Assembly (NCBI GenBank): GCA_003222395.1
Contig: QHWB01000059.1
Location: 1 to 64,000 of the forward strand
Source: Acidobacteriota bacterium
GTDB taxonomy: Bacteria > Acidobacteriota > Vicinamibacteria > Vicinamibacterales > CAVVIG01
DNA: 64,000 nt
Direction: 5' to 3'
Numbering within the stretch: position 1 is the first letter of the stretch; each line of letters begins with the position of its first letter. The notes beneath the pieces were generated by a model that saw nothing but the letters and a program-made list of their open reading frames with translations, made no database searches and was not told the origin of the DNA. Of the stretch, positions 24,340 to 32,482 are shown piece by piece. The translations under genes were made by a program, and so were the position numbers.

Positions 24340-26202
24340 GTGAATCGGGCGCGAGATGCTGCTGCCGCAACCGCCGCCTACGCCGCGCTGACGATCGCCT
24401 TCACGTGGCCGCTCGGCGCGGGGCTCGCGCGCGACGTGCCGTCCGATTTCGGCGACCCGCTGCTGAACGCGTGGATCCTCGCCTGGGACGCGACCCATCT
24501 CGGACGCGGATGGTGGAACGCCAACATCTTCCATCCGCATCGGTTCGCGCTCGCCTACTCCGAGCATCTGCTGCCGCAGGCGATTCAAATCGTGCCGGTG
24601 TATGCGCTGACGAAGAATCCGATTCTCTGTTACAACCTGCTGTTCCTGTCGACGTTCGTCCTGTCGGGGCTGGGGATGTTCCTGCTCGCGAGGGAGCTGA
24701 CCGGAGCTCGCGCGGCGGCGTTCGTGGCGGGACTCGCGTTCGCGTTCGCGCCGTACCGGATCGCATCGCTGCCGCACCTGCAGGTGCTGTCGTCGGCGTG
24801 GATGCCGTTCGCGCTGTTCGGATTCCGGCGCTACTTCGAGACCGGCCGGTGGCGCGCCCTCGCCGCCGGGTCGGCGGCGTGGGTGGCGCAGAACCTTTCG
24901 TGCGGCTATTACCTGCTCTTTTTCAGCCCCGTCATCCTCATATATATAGGTTGGGAACTGGCCATCCGGAGAGCGGAATGGCGGACCCTCGTCCAGGTCG
25001 CCGCCGCGCTCGCCTGCGTCGCGCTTGCGACCGCCCCGTTTGCGCTCCCGTATCTACAGCTGCGCGAGCTCGGTTTCGGGCCGCGGCCGATCGCCGAGAT
25101 CGAACGCTTCTCCGCCGATGTGTACGCGTACTTCACCGCGGATGAAAACCTGCGTCTGTTGGGATCCGTCGTGCGCGCGTGGCCGAAGGCAGAAGGATCG
25201 TTGTTTCCGGGATTCACGATCACGGTGCTTGCGCTGCTCGGTGTGGGGCGGGCGTTTCAGGCCCGCCTGGGTCCCGGCCCTAAAAGGGCCGCGCGACAAG
25301 TCGCAGTCATCGTGCTGGCCTGCGCCATCGTCCTCGTGCCGTTGCTCGGAATCCGGCTGCCGATCGTGAAAATCACGAGCGTCTCGCGCGCGATGCTGGT
25401 CGCTACGATCATCGTGGTCGTCGTGCTCGCGTGGTCGCGAGAGCCGCGACGCGCCGTCGCGTCGTGGCTGCAATCGCCCGTCGGCTTCTTCACGTTCGCC
25501 ACGCTGTTCGCGATCGCGATGTCGTTCGGACCGGTGATTCACGCCAGAGGCCGCATGGTCGCACAGCCGGGCATCTATGCCGCGTTCTCCGACTGGGTAC
25601 CCGGTTTCGACGGCATTCGCGTCCCCGCACGTTTTGCGATGATCGTCACGCTCTGTTTGTCGTCGACAGCGGCGTTCGCGATCCGGACGTCCACGGGCGC
25701 AGCGATTGCCGGCACCCTGATTCTGCTCGAATCGCTGGCCGTCCCAATCTCGGTCAACGCGAACTCCACCGGATACACGCAACCGCACCTTGCGCCGCTG
25801 CCGGACCGCGTCTCGATTCACGACGCTGAGGAGTTGTACGCATACGTTTCGCAGCTGCCAGACGGTGCGGTTCTCCTCGAGCTGCCGCTCGGCGAGCCGG
25901 CCTTCGACATTCGCTACATGTTCTACTCGACGCGGCACTGGAAGCCGCTGGTCAACGGCTACAGCGGCGGCATGCCGGAGGAGTACAACACGTTGAACTT
26001 CAGCCTGCAGGACGCCCTCGACCGGCCCGACCGCGCCTGGCAGGCGCTGCTCCAATCAGGTGCAACGCACGTCGTCGTGCACGAAGCGTTCTACGAAGAG
26101 CGGCGCGGGCGCGCGATCGGCGACTGGCTGCGATCGCGCGGTGCTCAGGAGCTGGCGTCGTTCGGCGGCGACCACGTGTTCCAGATCCGGCATTCAAATT
26201 GA
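24340..26202 (+). CDS. Large polytopic membrane protein, paralog of 14217-15944
   Basis: A 620-aa protein with about 11-12 predicted helices. Shared blocks with its paralog are GDPLLNAWILAWDATHL in the first loop and the terminal HWKPLVNGYSGGMPEEY region. The architecture resembles GT-C glycosyltransferases, with an acidic first extracytoplasmic loop. GTG 24340 is the start, 10 nt after the DinB gene. An envelope glycan role is plausible but not shown by a catalytic motif I can confirm. Confidence 0.8.
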   Translation: MNRARDAAAATAAYAALTIAFTWPLGAGLARDVPSDFGDPLLNAWILAWDATHLGRGWWNANIFHPHRFALAYSEHLLPQAIQIVPVYALTKNPILCYNLLFLSTFVLSGLGMFLLARELTGARAAAFVAGLAFAFAPYRIASLPHLQVLSSAWMPFALFGFRRYFETGRWRALAAGSAAWVAQNLSCGYYLLFFSPVILIYIGWELAIRRAEWRTLVQVAAALACVALATAPFALPYLQLRELGFGPRPIAEIERFSADVYAYFTADENLRLLGSVVRAWPKAEGSLFPGFTITVLALLGVGRAFQARLGPGPKRAARQVAVIVLACAIVLVPLLGIRLPIVKITSVSRAMLVATIIVVVVLAWSREPRRAVASWLQSPVGFFTFATLFAIAMSFGPVIHARGRMVAQPGIYAAFSDWVPGFDGIRVPARFAMIVTLCLSSTAAFAIRTSTGAAIAGTLILLESLAVPISVNANSTGYTQPHLAPLPDRVSIHDAEELYAYVSQLPDGAVLLELPLGEPAFDIRYMFYSTRHWKPLVNGYSGGMPEEYNTLNFSLQDALDRPDRAWQALLQSGATHVVVHEAFYEERRGRAIGDWLRSRGAQELASFGGDHVFQIRHSN

Positions 26203-26213
26203 AGTTGATATCC

Positions 26214-26567
26214 ATGGCCAGGGAAAACGGTAGCCGCGTGGAACATTTGTATAAACGGTGGGACAACCCGAGGAGTCCGTTCGGCGATTTCGTGGTGCTG
26301 GCGTTCTTCGCCGCGCAAATCCTCGACGGAATGTTCACGTATGTCGGCGTCAGCATGTGGGGACCGACGATCGAGGCGAACCCGGTCGTCAGCTCGGCCG
26401 TGGCCGTCGCCGGACTCGGCGCCGGATTGGCCGGTGTGAAGGCGGTTGCGATCGGATTCGGCATGCTACTCCACTTGCGCCGCCTGCACACTCTCGTCGC
26501 GCTGCTCACGGCGATCTACGTCGCGATCGCGATCCTCCCGTGGACCGCGATTTTCCTGTTTCACTAG
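26214..26567 (+). CDS. DUF5658 membrane protein
   Basis: A 117-aa protein with about three transmembrane segments (residues 28-47, 62-88, 94-115). The block AQILDGMFTYVGVSMWG followed by EANP is the DUF5658 signature. ATG 26214 is preferred; TTG 26199 overlaps the previous stop and is possible. Function is unknown. The gene ends before a long repeat-filled gap. Confidence 0.75.
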   Translation: MARENGSRVEHLYKRWDNPRSPFGDFVVLAFFAAQILDGMFTYVGVSMWGPTIEANPVVSSAVAVAGLGAGLAGVKAVAIGFGMLLHLRRLHTLVALLTAIYVAIAILPWTAIFLFH

Positions 26568-26610
26568 CCCGAGTGGGACATCCTTGCCGAATCGGGACCG
26601 ACCGCGCGCT

Positions 26611-26662
26611 CCACGAAAATCACGAAAACACGAAAAATCACGAAACATACAAAAGTTTCGTG
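26611..26662 (+). repeat. CACGAAAA tandem units ending in a hairpin
   Basis: Four units of CACGAAAA type run from 26611 to 26646, and the last pairs with GTTTCGTG at 26655-26662 across an 8-nt loop. It may terminate the DUF5658 transcript. Confidence 0.6.
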
Positions 26663-26692
26663 TGCTAATGATTCAGCGTAGACGGTGCGCCA

Positions 26693-26754
26693 GTCGTTGG
26701 TCGTTTGTCGTTGGCCATATACTGACCCTTTCGTTGCCAACGACCAATGACGAC
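26693..26754 (+). repeat. GTCGTTGG-unit quasi-palindrome overlapping the kbl start
   Basis: The left arm 26693-26715 is made of GTCGTTGG/TCGTTTG units. The right arm 26736-26754 is largely complementary and includes the ATG of the Kbl gene (26747). A hairpin here would hide the start codon. No Shine-Dalgarno is visible. Confidence 0.6.
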
Positions 26755-27940
26755 AAGGCTCGATCCGCTTTCGTTTCTCGACGCCGACCTTGATGCGCTG
26801 CGACAGCAGGGTCTGTACCGGCACCTTCGTGTGCTCGAAGGCGAGCAGAAGCCGTCGTCGACGTTCGATCAGCGCCAGGTCGTCAACCTCTCATCGAACA
26901 ACTACCTCGGGCTGACCACGCATCCGAAGCTGCGCGAGGCGGCGCTCGACGCGACGCGCCGGCTCGGCGTCGGCTCCGGATCGGTCCGCACGATCGCCGG
27001 CACGATGGAGATCCACATGGAGCTCGAACGCCGCCTCGCGGCGTTCAAGAAAGTCGAAGCGGTCGTCGTATTCCAGAGCGGATTCACCGCGAACGCCGGC
27101 ACCGTCTCCGCCGTCTTAACCAAGGATGACGTCGTTGTGTCCGACGAGCTCAATCACGCCAGCATCATCGACGGCAGCCGTCTGAGCCGCGCGACGATCA
27201 AGGTGTTTCCGCACAAGGACGCCGCCGCCGCGCGCAAGGTCCTCGAGAGCCTGCCGGCGAGCCAGCGGAAGCTGCTCATCACCGACGGCGTCTTCAGCAT
27301 GGACGGCGATCTCGGCGCGCTGCCGGAGCTGTGCGCGCTCGCCGAGGAGTTCGGCTGCATCATGATGGTCGACGATGCGCACGCGAGCGGCGTATTCGGG
27401 AAGAACGGACGCGGCACCATCGACCATTTCGGCATGCACGGCCGGGTCGACATCCAGGTGGGGACGCTGTCGAAGGCGATCGGCGCGCTCGGCGGGTACG
27501 TGGCGGGATCGAAGATGTTGATCGAATACCTGTATCATCGGGCTCGCCCGTTCCTGTTTTCGACGTCGCACCCGCCGGCGACGGCGGCGGCGTGCATCGC
27601 GGCGATCGACGTGCTCGAGCAGGAACCGCAGATCATCGACCGGCTGTGGGAGAACACGCGGTTCTTCAAGGCCGGCCTGCAATCGCTCGGGCTCAACACC
27701 GGATTGAGCGAGAGTCCGATCACGCCGGTCATCGTCGGCGACGGCGCGCTCGCGATGAAGCTTTCGGATCGACTGTTCGAGGAAGGCGTGTTCGCGCAGG
27801 GGATCGCGTTCCCGACCGTCGCGCGCGACAAGGCGCGCGTGCGGACGATCGTGACGGCGACCCACACGCGGGATCAGCTGCAGTTCGCGCTCGCTGCCTT
27901 CGGACGGGTGGGACGCGAGCTCGGGATTCTGAAGCATTGA
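26747..27940 (+). CDS. kbl: Glycine C-acetyltransferase/alpha-oxoamine synthase
   Basis: A 397-aa PLP enzyme of the alpha-oxoamine synthase family. H137 (NHAS) stacks on PLP, D209 and H212 (DDAHAS) contact it, and K243 in TLSKAIG forms the Schiff base. Length and motifs fit 2-amino-3-ketobutyrate CoA ligase (Kbl), which joins glycine and acetyl-CoA or works in threonine breakdown. No threonine dehydrogenase is adjacent, so serine palmitoyl- or BioF-like activity is not excluded. The next gene starts at TTG overlapping its stop. Confidence 0.86.
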   Translation: MTTRLDPLSFLDADLDALRQQGLYRHLRVLEGEQKPSSTFDQRQVVNLSSNNYLGLTTHPKLREAALDATRRLGVGSGSVRTIAGTMEIHMELERRLAAFKKVEAVVVFQSGFTANAGTVSAVLTKDDVVVSDELNHASIIDGSRLSRATIKVFPHKDAAAARKVLESLPASQRKLLITDGVFSMDGDLGALPELCALAEEFGCIMMVDDAHASGVFGKNGRGTIDHFGMHGRVDIQVGTLSKAIGALGGYVAGSKMLIEYLYHRARPFLFSTSHPPATAAACIAAIDVLEQEPQIIDRLWENTRFFKAGLQSLGLNTGLSESPITPVIVGDGALAMKLSDRLFEEGVFAQGIAFPTVARDKARVRTIVTATHTRDQLQFALAAFGRVGRELGILKH

Positions 27941-29118
27941 CGGCACCGAACCGGCTCACCGAATTCTTCGACACCTACACGCGGGATTTGAAGGCCGAGG
28001 ATCTGCAGCGGCTCTTCACGCGCGACACGCGCGAAGCCTATCGCTTCTTCACGCGGCATCTCGATCCGGACGCCCTGAAGGGACTGCCGTGGCACAAGCG
28101 CGCGATCGCGCACGCGCGCGCCGTGTTCATGGCGTTCACGATGAAGCTGTCGCCGGCGCGCCGCGTGGTGTTCGGCTCCGCGCTCGTGCTGGCGCTCATC
28201 GGTCTGATCAATCTGTTCCGCGGGATCGGCCTCATCGAAGTCGCCGCCTTTCCGATCGTGGGCGGCGTCGGCATTCCCGGTCCAATCTTCCGCCAGGGTA
28301 CGTGGTCGCTGCTGTTCGCGTTCCTGCTGATGAACCTGCTCGTGCTGCTCGAGGTCGCCGACCGCTTGTCGCTCAAGAACGATCTCGAGATCGCCCGCGA
28401 CATCCAGCAGGCGATGTTGCCGAGCGGCCTGTACGACGCACCGGGCGTTGAAACGGTCGGATTCAGCCGGCCCGCGAACACGGTCGGGGGCGATTTCTAC
28501 GACATCCTCCCGCTCGACGACGGTCGGCTCATCGTCACCGTCGGCGACGTCGCCGGGAAGGGCAGTCCCGCGGCGCTGCTGATGGCGCTGCTGCTCGCCA
28601 TGCTCCGCACGCTCGTCGACGAGAAGCTCGAGCCGGCCGAGCTCGTCGCGCGTCTGAACGTCCAGGTTTCGCGCCATGCGCCGGGAACGCGGTTCATCAC
28701 GTTGTTCTACGCCGTCTTCGATCCACGGACCGGCGAGCTGACGTACGTGAACGCCGGCCACACGGCGCCGCTGCTGCTGCGCAACGACGGATCGATCGAG
28801 CGCCTCACCGAGGGCGGCATCGCGCTCGGCATGTTCACGCACTCGACGTACGAAACCGGACACGCGACGATCCAACCGAATGAACTCGTCGCGACCTACA
28901 GCGACGGCATCACCGAGGCCGAGAACCCGAAGGGTCAACCGTTCGACGAGAGCGGTCTCGAGTCGACGCTGCGGGCGAATCGCGGTCTGGAGATTTCGGC
29001 GGTCGGCAGCGCGGTCGTCCGCGCCGTTGAGCTCTACACGGCCGACACGCGGCTCGCCGACGATCTGACGATTCTGCTGCTCCGCCGCCGTATGATTCCG
29101 GCGGCTGTCGCCGTCTAA
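27937..29118 (+). CDS. Membrane-associated SpoIIE-type PP2C phosphatase
   Basis: A 393-aa protein. Two hydrophobic segments lie near residues 74-94 and 118-138; a short linker (SLKNDLEIARDIQQAMLP) leads to a SpoIIE/RsbU phosphatase domain with VGGDFYD, VGDVAGKG, GHTAP and SDGITEA metal-binding motifs. Such enzymes dephosphorylate anti-anti-sigma factors in partner-switching stress pathways. TTG 27937 overlaps the Kbl stop by 4 nt. No anti-sigma partner is encoded nearby. A different member, with GAF domains, lies at 62496-64000. Confidence 0.86.
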   Translation: MTAPNRLTEFFDTYTRDLKAEDLQRLFTRDTREAYRFFTRHLDPDALKGLPWHKRAIAHARAVFMAFTMKLSPARRVVFGSALVLALIGLINLFRGIGLIEVAAFPIVGGVGIPGPIFRQGTWSLLFAFLLMNLLVLLEVADRLSLKNDLEIARDIQQAMLPSGLYDAPGVETVGFSRPANTVGGDFYDILPLDDGRLIVTVGDVAGKGSPAALLMALLLAMLRTLVDEKLEPAELVARLNVQVSRHAPGTRFITLFYAVFDPRTGELTYVNAGHTAPLLLRNDGSIERLTEGGIALGMFTHSTYETGHATIQPNELVATYSDGITEAENPKGQPFDESGLESTLRANRGLEISAVGSAVVRAVELYTADTRLADDLTILLLRRRMIPAAVAV

Positions 29119-29141
29119 GGCGGCTAAGGCGGGGCCGCCTT
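29117..29141 (+). terminator. AAGGCGGC hairpin after the phosphatase gene
   Basis: AAGGCGGC (29117-29124) pairs with GCCGCCTT (29134-29141) around a 9-nt loop that repeats the AAGGCGG unit. It overlaps the stop codon region. The T-run is minimal, so termination may be weak. Confidence 0.45.
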
Positions 29142-29194
29142 CGCACTGCACGCTTCGGCGCGGCGGGTACACCTACAATAGAGACACAGGACAA

Positions 29195-31930
29195 ATGCGG
29201 CGGTTCGGTGCGACGCTCATCGCGGCGCTGATCGTGGCTCTTTCGCCGACGCCCGATCTCCACGCGCAGGCGAAAGACAATGTCGACGTCTTTCTGCGCC
29301 GGATCGAGCAGATTCTGCAGCGGTCCGACGCGCGCGCCTACCTCGCGCTCCACTCCGAGTCGGCCAACCGCGCGCGCGCGCTCGATTTCGCGAGCTCCGA
29401 GCTGCTGCCGCGCGCGACGCACGCGGTCATCCAGGAACGTGATCGCGAACCGCTGCCGGGCACGCTTCCCGGCAACGGCTATCGGCTGATGGTCGACACC
29501 TTCGTCGACTTCGGCGCGAGCGGGCGCATCGCCACATGGCGTCTCGACATCAAGCGCGCCGGTAGCCCGGGTGCCGACGACGAGTGGGTGATTGCGGAAG
29601 AGGAGAAGATCTCGTCGGTCGAAAACCTGTATCGGCTCGCGCTGAACACGACGAAGCAATTCTCGGCTCGTGGGCTGAAGATTTCGGCTGAAGACATCGA
29701 CCTGACGCTCGCCGAAGGATCGGTGTTCGTCTCGGACATCGACATCGGCGTCACCGGCATCATGCTCCTCGGACGCGGCACGCTCAACTTCCACCCGGCG
29801 CCCGACACCGAGAAGGGCCAGGTGAAAATCTTCTGCGGCAGCGAGGCGCTCGACACGGGCTTCAGCGCCGCGTACATCAGGGTGAACCCGGGCGACTTCG
29901 AGTCGGTGGTCAACGCCTCCGCCTTACAGCCGGTCCCGATCGATCCGCGCGAGCTGAAACGCGCGCAGGCGCTCTTTCAGAGCGAAGCCACGAAGTCGTT
30001 CGTCATCGATCTGGGCGATTTGAGCCGCGACGCCTGGTCGTTGCTGCCCGGCGTCGGCGACTTCGTCGCCGAGATCCACACGCGGAAGTACGACACGCTC
30101 ACCTACGCGCGATCGGCGTCGGAAGCCGAGGACATCACGCTCTTCGACCGCAAGCGGAAGCACAACATCTCGATCTACGCGTCGAAGGACAAGATTGCGC
30201 GGCGCGGCCGCTTCTACAACGAGGACGAGCTCACCGACTACGACGTCCTCGACTACGACGTCGACGTCGTCGCGATGCCCGATCGCCAGTGGATCGACGG
30301 CCACGCGATCATGCGGTTGAGAGTGCGCGCCTACGGGCTCGCCACGCTGTCGCTTCGCCTCGCGGATCCGCTGGTCGTCTCGTCCATCGTGAGCCGCGAA
30401 TACGGGAGGCTGTTCGGCATCCGCGTGCGGAATCAGAACCTGCTCGTCGTCAGCCTGCCGACGTTCGTGCCGCGCGACACGCAGATCACGCTGACGGTCA
30501 ATTACGCCGGCCGGCTCGAGCCGCAGGCGCCGGATCGCGAGACGATTCGGCCCGGACAGGTCGCCGAAGATCTGCCGATGATGGCGGCCGAGAAAAGCTT
30601 TCTCTACAGCAACCGGAGCTACTGGTATCCACAGGCGACCGTCAGCGATTACGCGACGGCGAAGCTTCGCCTCACGGTGCCGAACGGCATCGACTGCGTC
30701 GCGAGCGGCGAGCTCGAGCCGGGATACCCGGTGCCGATCGAGCCCGGCGGCGGCTATCCGGCGCGCAAGCTGTACGTGTTCAGCGCGTCGCAGCCGCTGC
30801 GGTATCTGTCGTTCATCATGAGCCGTTTCACCCGCGCGGAAACGGCGACCGTCGCATTCCCCGCCCGGGAAGTCCGGCCGAAGCCGAACGCCAGCGGGAG
30901 TTCATCAGGGGGCAACAGCAGCGGCACGCCGCCGGGCGGCGCCGCGCCGAGCGGCATCTCGTACAAAAGCCTCAATCTCTCCGTCGAATCGAATCCGCGG
31001 CAGGTGCAGCGCGGCCGCGACCTGGCCGAGCGAGCGGGCGACATCGCGCAGTTCTACAACTCGATCATCGGCGACTGCCCGTATTCGGGCGTCACGCTCG
31101 CCCTCATCGAGAGCGATCTCCCGGGCGGCCACAGCCCCGGCTACTTCGTGGCGCTCAATCAGCCGCTGCCGATGTCGACGCTCGTGTGGCGCAACGATCC
31201 GGTCGCGTTTTCGGGCTTCCCCGATTTCTTCATCGCGCACGAGATCGCGCATCAGTGGTGGGGACAGGCGGTCGGGTGGCGCAACTACCACGAGCAATGG
31301 CTCAGCGAAGGGTTCGCGCAATATTTCGCCGCGCTCTACGCGCAGCATCAGCGCGGAGACGACGTGTTCCAGTCGGTGCTGAGGCAGATGCGGAAGACTG
31401 CGATGGACAAGTCCGATCAAGGGCCCGTGTATCTCGGCTACCGCCTCGGACACATCCACGACGAGAGCCGCGTCTTTCGCGCCCTCGTCTACAACAAGGG
31501 CGCCGCCGTGCTGCACATGCTGCGCCGCCTCGTCGGCGACGAGCCGTTCTTCCGCGGCCTGCAGCGCTTTTACACCGTCTCGCGCTTCAAGAAAGTCGGC
31601 ACCGAGGAATTCCGCAGCGCGATAGAGATGGAGACCGGCCGCAACCTCGATCGCTTCTTCGAGCGCTGGATCTACGGATCGACGCTGCCGAAGCTGAAGT
31701 TCGCGTACCGCGTCGAAGGATCCGACCTCGTCGTCCACGTCGAGCAGATCGGCAGTGAGATCTTCGACGTGCCGCTCCCTCTCACGCTGCAGTACACCGA
31801 CAGGAAGCCGGTCGACATCGTCGTCGCCGTCACCGATCGCGCAATCGATCAGCGCATCCCGCTCGCGGGCACGCTGCGCGGCGTCGACTTCAACAAGGAG
31901 GATGGGTGTCTCGCTGACGTGGTGAAATGA
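29195..31930 (+). CDS. Secreted M1-family metallopeptidase-like protein
   Basis: A 911-aa exported protein with a signal peptide (1-24). The gluzincin zinc motif is H682-E-I-A-H686, with the third ligand E705 in WLSEGFAQYF. About 430 N-terminal residues are beta-rich and unlike standard aminopeptidase N, and I see no GAMEN exopeptidase motif, so peptide specificity may differ from classical M1 enzymes. A Gly/Ser/Pro-rich linker lies near residue 570. A TACAAT -10-like box (29174-29179) precedes the ATG. Confidence 0.87.
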   Translation: MRRFGATLIAALIVALSPTPDLHAQAKDNVDVFLRRIEQILQRSDARAYLALHSESANRARALDFASSELLPRATHAVIQERDREPLPGTLPGNGYRLMVDTFVDFGASGRIATWRLDIKRAGSPGADDEWVIAEEEKISSVENLYRLALNTTKQFSARGLKISAEDIDLTLAEGSVFVSDIDIGVTGIMLLGRGTLNFHPAPDTEKGQVKIFCGSEALDTGFSAAYIRVNPGDFESVVNASALQPVPIDPRELKRAQALFQSEATKSFVIDLGDLSRDAWSLLPGVGDFVAEIHTRKYDTLTYARSASEAEDITLFDRKRKHNISIYASKDKIARRGRFYNEDELTDYDVLDYDVDVVAMPDRQWIDGHAIMRLRVRAYGLATLSLRLADPLVVSSIVSREYGRLFGIRVRNQNLLVVSLPTFVPRDTQITLTVNYAGRLEPQAPDRETIRPGQVAEDLPMMAAEKSFLYSNRSYWYPQATVSDYATAKLRLTVPNGIDCVASGELEPGYPVPIEPGGGYPARKLYVFSASQPLRYLSFIMSRFTRAETATVAFPAREVRPKPNASGSSSGGNSSGTPPGGAAPSGISYKSLNLSVESNPRQVQRGRDLAERAGDIAQFYNSIIGDCPYSGVTLALIESDLPGGHSPGYFVALNQPLPMSTLVWRNDPVAFSGFPDFFIAHEIAHQWWGQAVGWRNYHEQWLSEGFAQYFAALYAQHQRGDDVFQSVLRQMRKTAMDKSDQGPVYLGYRLGHIHDESRVFRALVYNKGAAVLHMLRRLVGDEPFFRGLQRFYTVSRFKKVGTEEFRSAIEMETGRNLDRFFERWIYGSTLPKLKFAYRVEGSDLVVHVEQIGSEIFDVPLPLTLQYTDRKPVDIVVAVTDRAIDQRIPLAGTLRGVDFNKEDGCLADVVK

Positions 31931-31932
31931 CT

Positions 31933-31983
31933 CGGGATTCGGGATTCGGTCCGGCGAATCCCGAATCCCGAATCCCGAATCCC
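31933..31983. terminator. GGGATTC unit-repeat hairpin
   Basis: Arms 31933-31948 and 31955-31970 are perfectly complementary over 16 bp, built of CGGGATTC units, with a 6-nt loop. Further GAATCCC units continue to 31983. It separates the M1 peptidase gene from the convergent 136-aa gene. A longer relative is at 56654-56734. Confidence 0.75.
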
Positions 31984-32393
31984 TATCGAAGATAAATCGC
32001 AGCGACGCGCGGCGTGCCGCGGCGCTCGAACGGCTCGAAGACGAGGATGAAACTGGTGCCGGACAGCTGATACGAGCGAACGGTGCGAGCGCCGAGCGGT
32101 CCGCGCTCCGTCGACTGCTTGACGAGCGTCACCGACGCGTCGAGACGCGCGAGCGCGTCGGCTTCCAGATCGCCCACGCGGATTTCATTCGTTCCCAGCA
32201 TCAGCGTCGGCACCGACACGGCGTCGGGCGGAACCGTCGTCGCCGTGGGCGCGGGCTCCGAGGCGAGCGCCGGCGGCGCCGTGCGAAGCTCGCGCACGAC
32301 GAGAACCGCGACCACGAGCGTCGCGGCAAGGAACAGCGCGGCCGTCAGCCATTCGCCAGTGAAGCTGAGCCTGGTCCGGGTGGCCTCAATCAC
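31983..32393 (-). CDS. Membrane-anchored hypothetical protein
   Basis: A 136-aa protein with one transmembrane helix near residues 15-34, a Pro/Ala/Thr-rich linker (38-58) and a soluble domain with GTNEIRVGDLEADALARLD. The last segment contains alternating strands (SYQLSGTSFILVFEPFE) and resembles a small lipoprotein-like or periplasmic sensor fold. Function unknown. It is divergent from the NuoG-like gene. Confidence 0.65.
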   Translation of the reverse strand: MIEATRTRLSFTGEWLTAALFLAATLVVAVLVVRELRTAPPALASEPAPTATTVPPDAVSVPTLMLGTNEIRVGDLEADALARLDASVTLVKQSTERGPLGARTVRSYQLSGTSFILVFEPFERRGTPRVAAIYLR

Positions 32394-32482
32394 GACAAGT
32401 GCTCCTGCTGCTTCCGAAAGGACTGGACTGTAGGCCCGCGCTCGACGCTTGTCAAGGTGGCGACGTTGTATTCTTGATTGAT

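Noticed and set aside
29174-29179. Strong promoter before the M1 peptidase gene
   Set aside because: TACAAT is a fair -10 but no -35 can be found at the right spacing, so it was only noted in the gene entry.
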